This document shows, piece after piece, positions 63,935 through 64,000 of a stretch of DNA of 64,000 nucleotides. The notes below the pieces were generated by a model. That model was not told where the DNA came from, did no database searches, and saw nothing but the letters and a program-made list of their open reading frames with translations. The translations under genes were made by a program, and so were the position numbers. The stretch is from Alkalibacterium gilvum (GTDB taxonomy: Bacteria; Bacillota; Bacilli; Lactobacillales; Carnobacteriaceae_A): contig NZ_FNYW01000002.1 of NCBI RefSeq assembly GCF_900109085.1, forward strand, positions 62,001 to 126,000. The letters run 5' to 3'. The stretch's first letter is position 1, and every line of letters starts with the position of its first letter.

Positions 63935-64000
63935 ATGGCTTGGATATTTTTAGCACTCAGCTTGGCAGTGCTCGGATATATTTACATACAGAATTATATG
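63935..64000 (+). CDS. Start of a membrane-anchored protein, cut by the window end
   Basis: ATG 63935 follows TTGGAGGA at good spacing. The 22 visible codons read MAWIFLALSLAVLGYIYIQN, one hydrophobic N-terminal helix. The frame is still open at base 64000, so the product cannot be named. Confidence 0.65.
   Translation, partial: MAWIFLALSLAVLGYIYIQNYM

Noticed and set aside
1-64000. tRNA, rRNA genes, insertion sequences, prophage or plasmid genes
   Set aside because: No cloverleaf-type sequence, rRNA motif, transposase or phage gene was recognised on either strand; a tRNAscan or IS search would settle small remnants.

Overview
The window is chromosomal DNA of a low-GC Gram-positive bacterium of the order Lactobacillales. 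The best guess is a Carnobacteriaceae member of the Alkalibacterium/Marinilactibacillus type. This is inferred from Firmicutes gene order (pepP-efp-yqhY-nusB-xseAB-ispA-tlyA-argR-recN; leuS-murJ-rluB), strong AGGAGG-type ribosome sites, frequent TTG/GTG starts, a leuS T-box, acidic secreted proteins, and a set of envelope and ion-transport genes that would suit an alkaline or salty habitat. No rRNA, tRNA, prophage, insertion sequence or CRISPR array was seen; almost all of it is core genome.

Layout. 1-5 kb: end of a YebC gene, then a complete comG operon (comGA-GG) for the competence pseudopilus. 5-14 kb: Xaa-Pro peptidase, EF-P, Asp23-family protein, NusB, exonuclease VII, farnesyl diphosphate synthase, TlyA, ArgR, RecN and a 38-residue membrane protein on the minus strand. 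14-19 kb: 6-phosphogluconate dehydrogenase, an ArlRS/CovRS-type two-component system and a NERD protein. 19-23 kb: YidC and acylphosphatase divergent from FtsK/SpoIIIE. 23-28 kb: a BMP/Nup nucleoside ABC importer. 28-36.5 kb: MnmM, T-box-controlled leuS, an ABC exporter, a MurJ-like flippase and an RsuA-family pseudouridine synthase. 37-44 kb: NAD(P)HX dehydratase, PepV, a very acidic anchored protein, a GerMN lipoprotein and an iron alcohol dehydrogenase. 44-49 kb: glycine cleavage operon gcvT-H-PA-PB. 49-61 kb: carbonic anhydrase, a lysine-riboswitch-controlled NhaC-type transporter, a DUF368/PopT protein, a ClC transporter, YlxP, two adjacent frameshifted genes (one is degV), a TM-helix-repeat channel and an NSS transporter. 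61-64 kb: a tandem PII-like protein paired with a DUF1538 membrane protein.

The most unusual feature is a set of five tandem-repeat arrays (about 19.0, 36.6-37.3, 41.3-41.7, 52.2-52.5 and 59.0-59.4 kb). All five lie between convergent genes. Three share one 51-bp repeat. The other two have different sequences but are dimers of 51-53-bp monomers with the same plan: each monomer carries a short arm and its reverse complement. Five of the seven convergent gaps have an array; no co-directional or divergent gap does. They look like a BIME/REP-like element class, possibly for transcript ends or supercoil control between colliding genes. I know of no described family that matches.

Regulation readable from sequence includes a leucine T-box (CTC specifier) before leuS, a lysine riboswitch with mutually exclusive antiterminator and terminator before the NhaC-type gene, and many intrinsic terminators.
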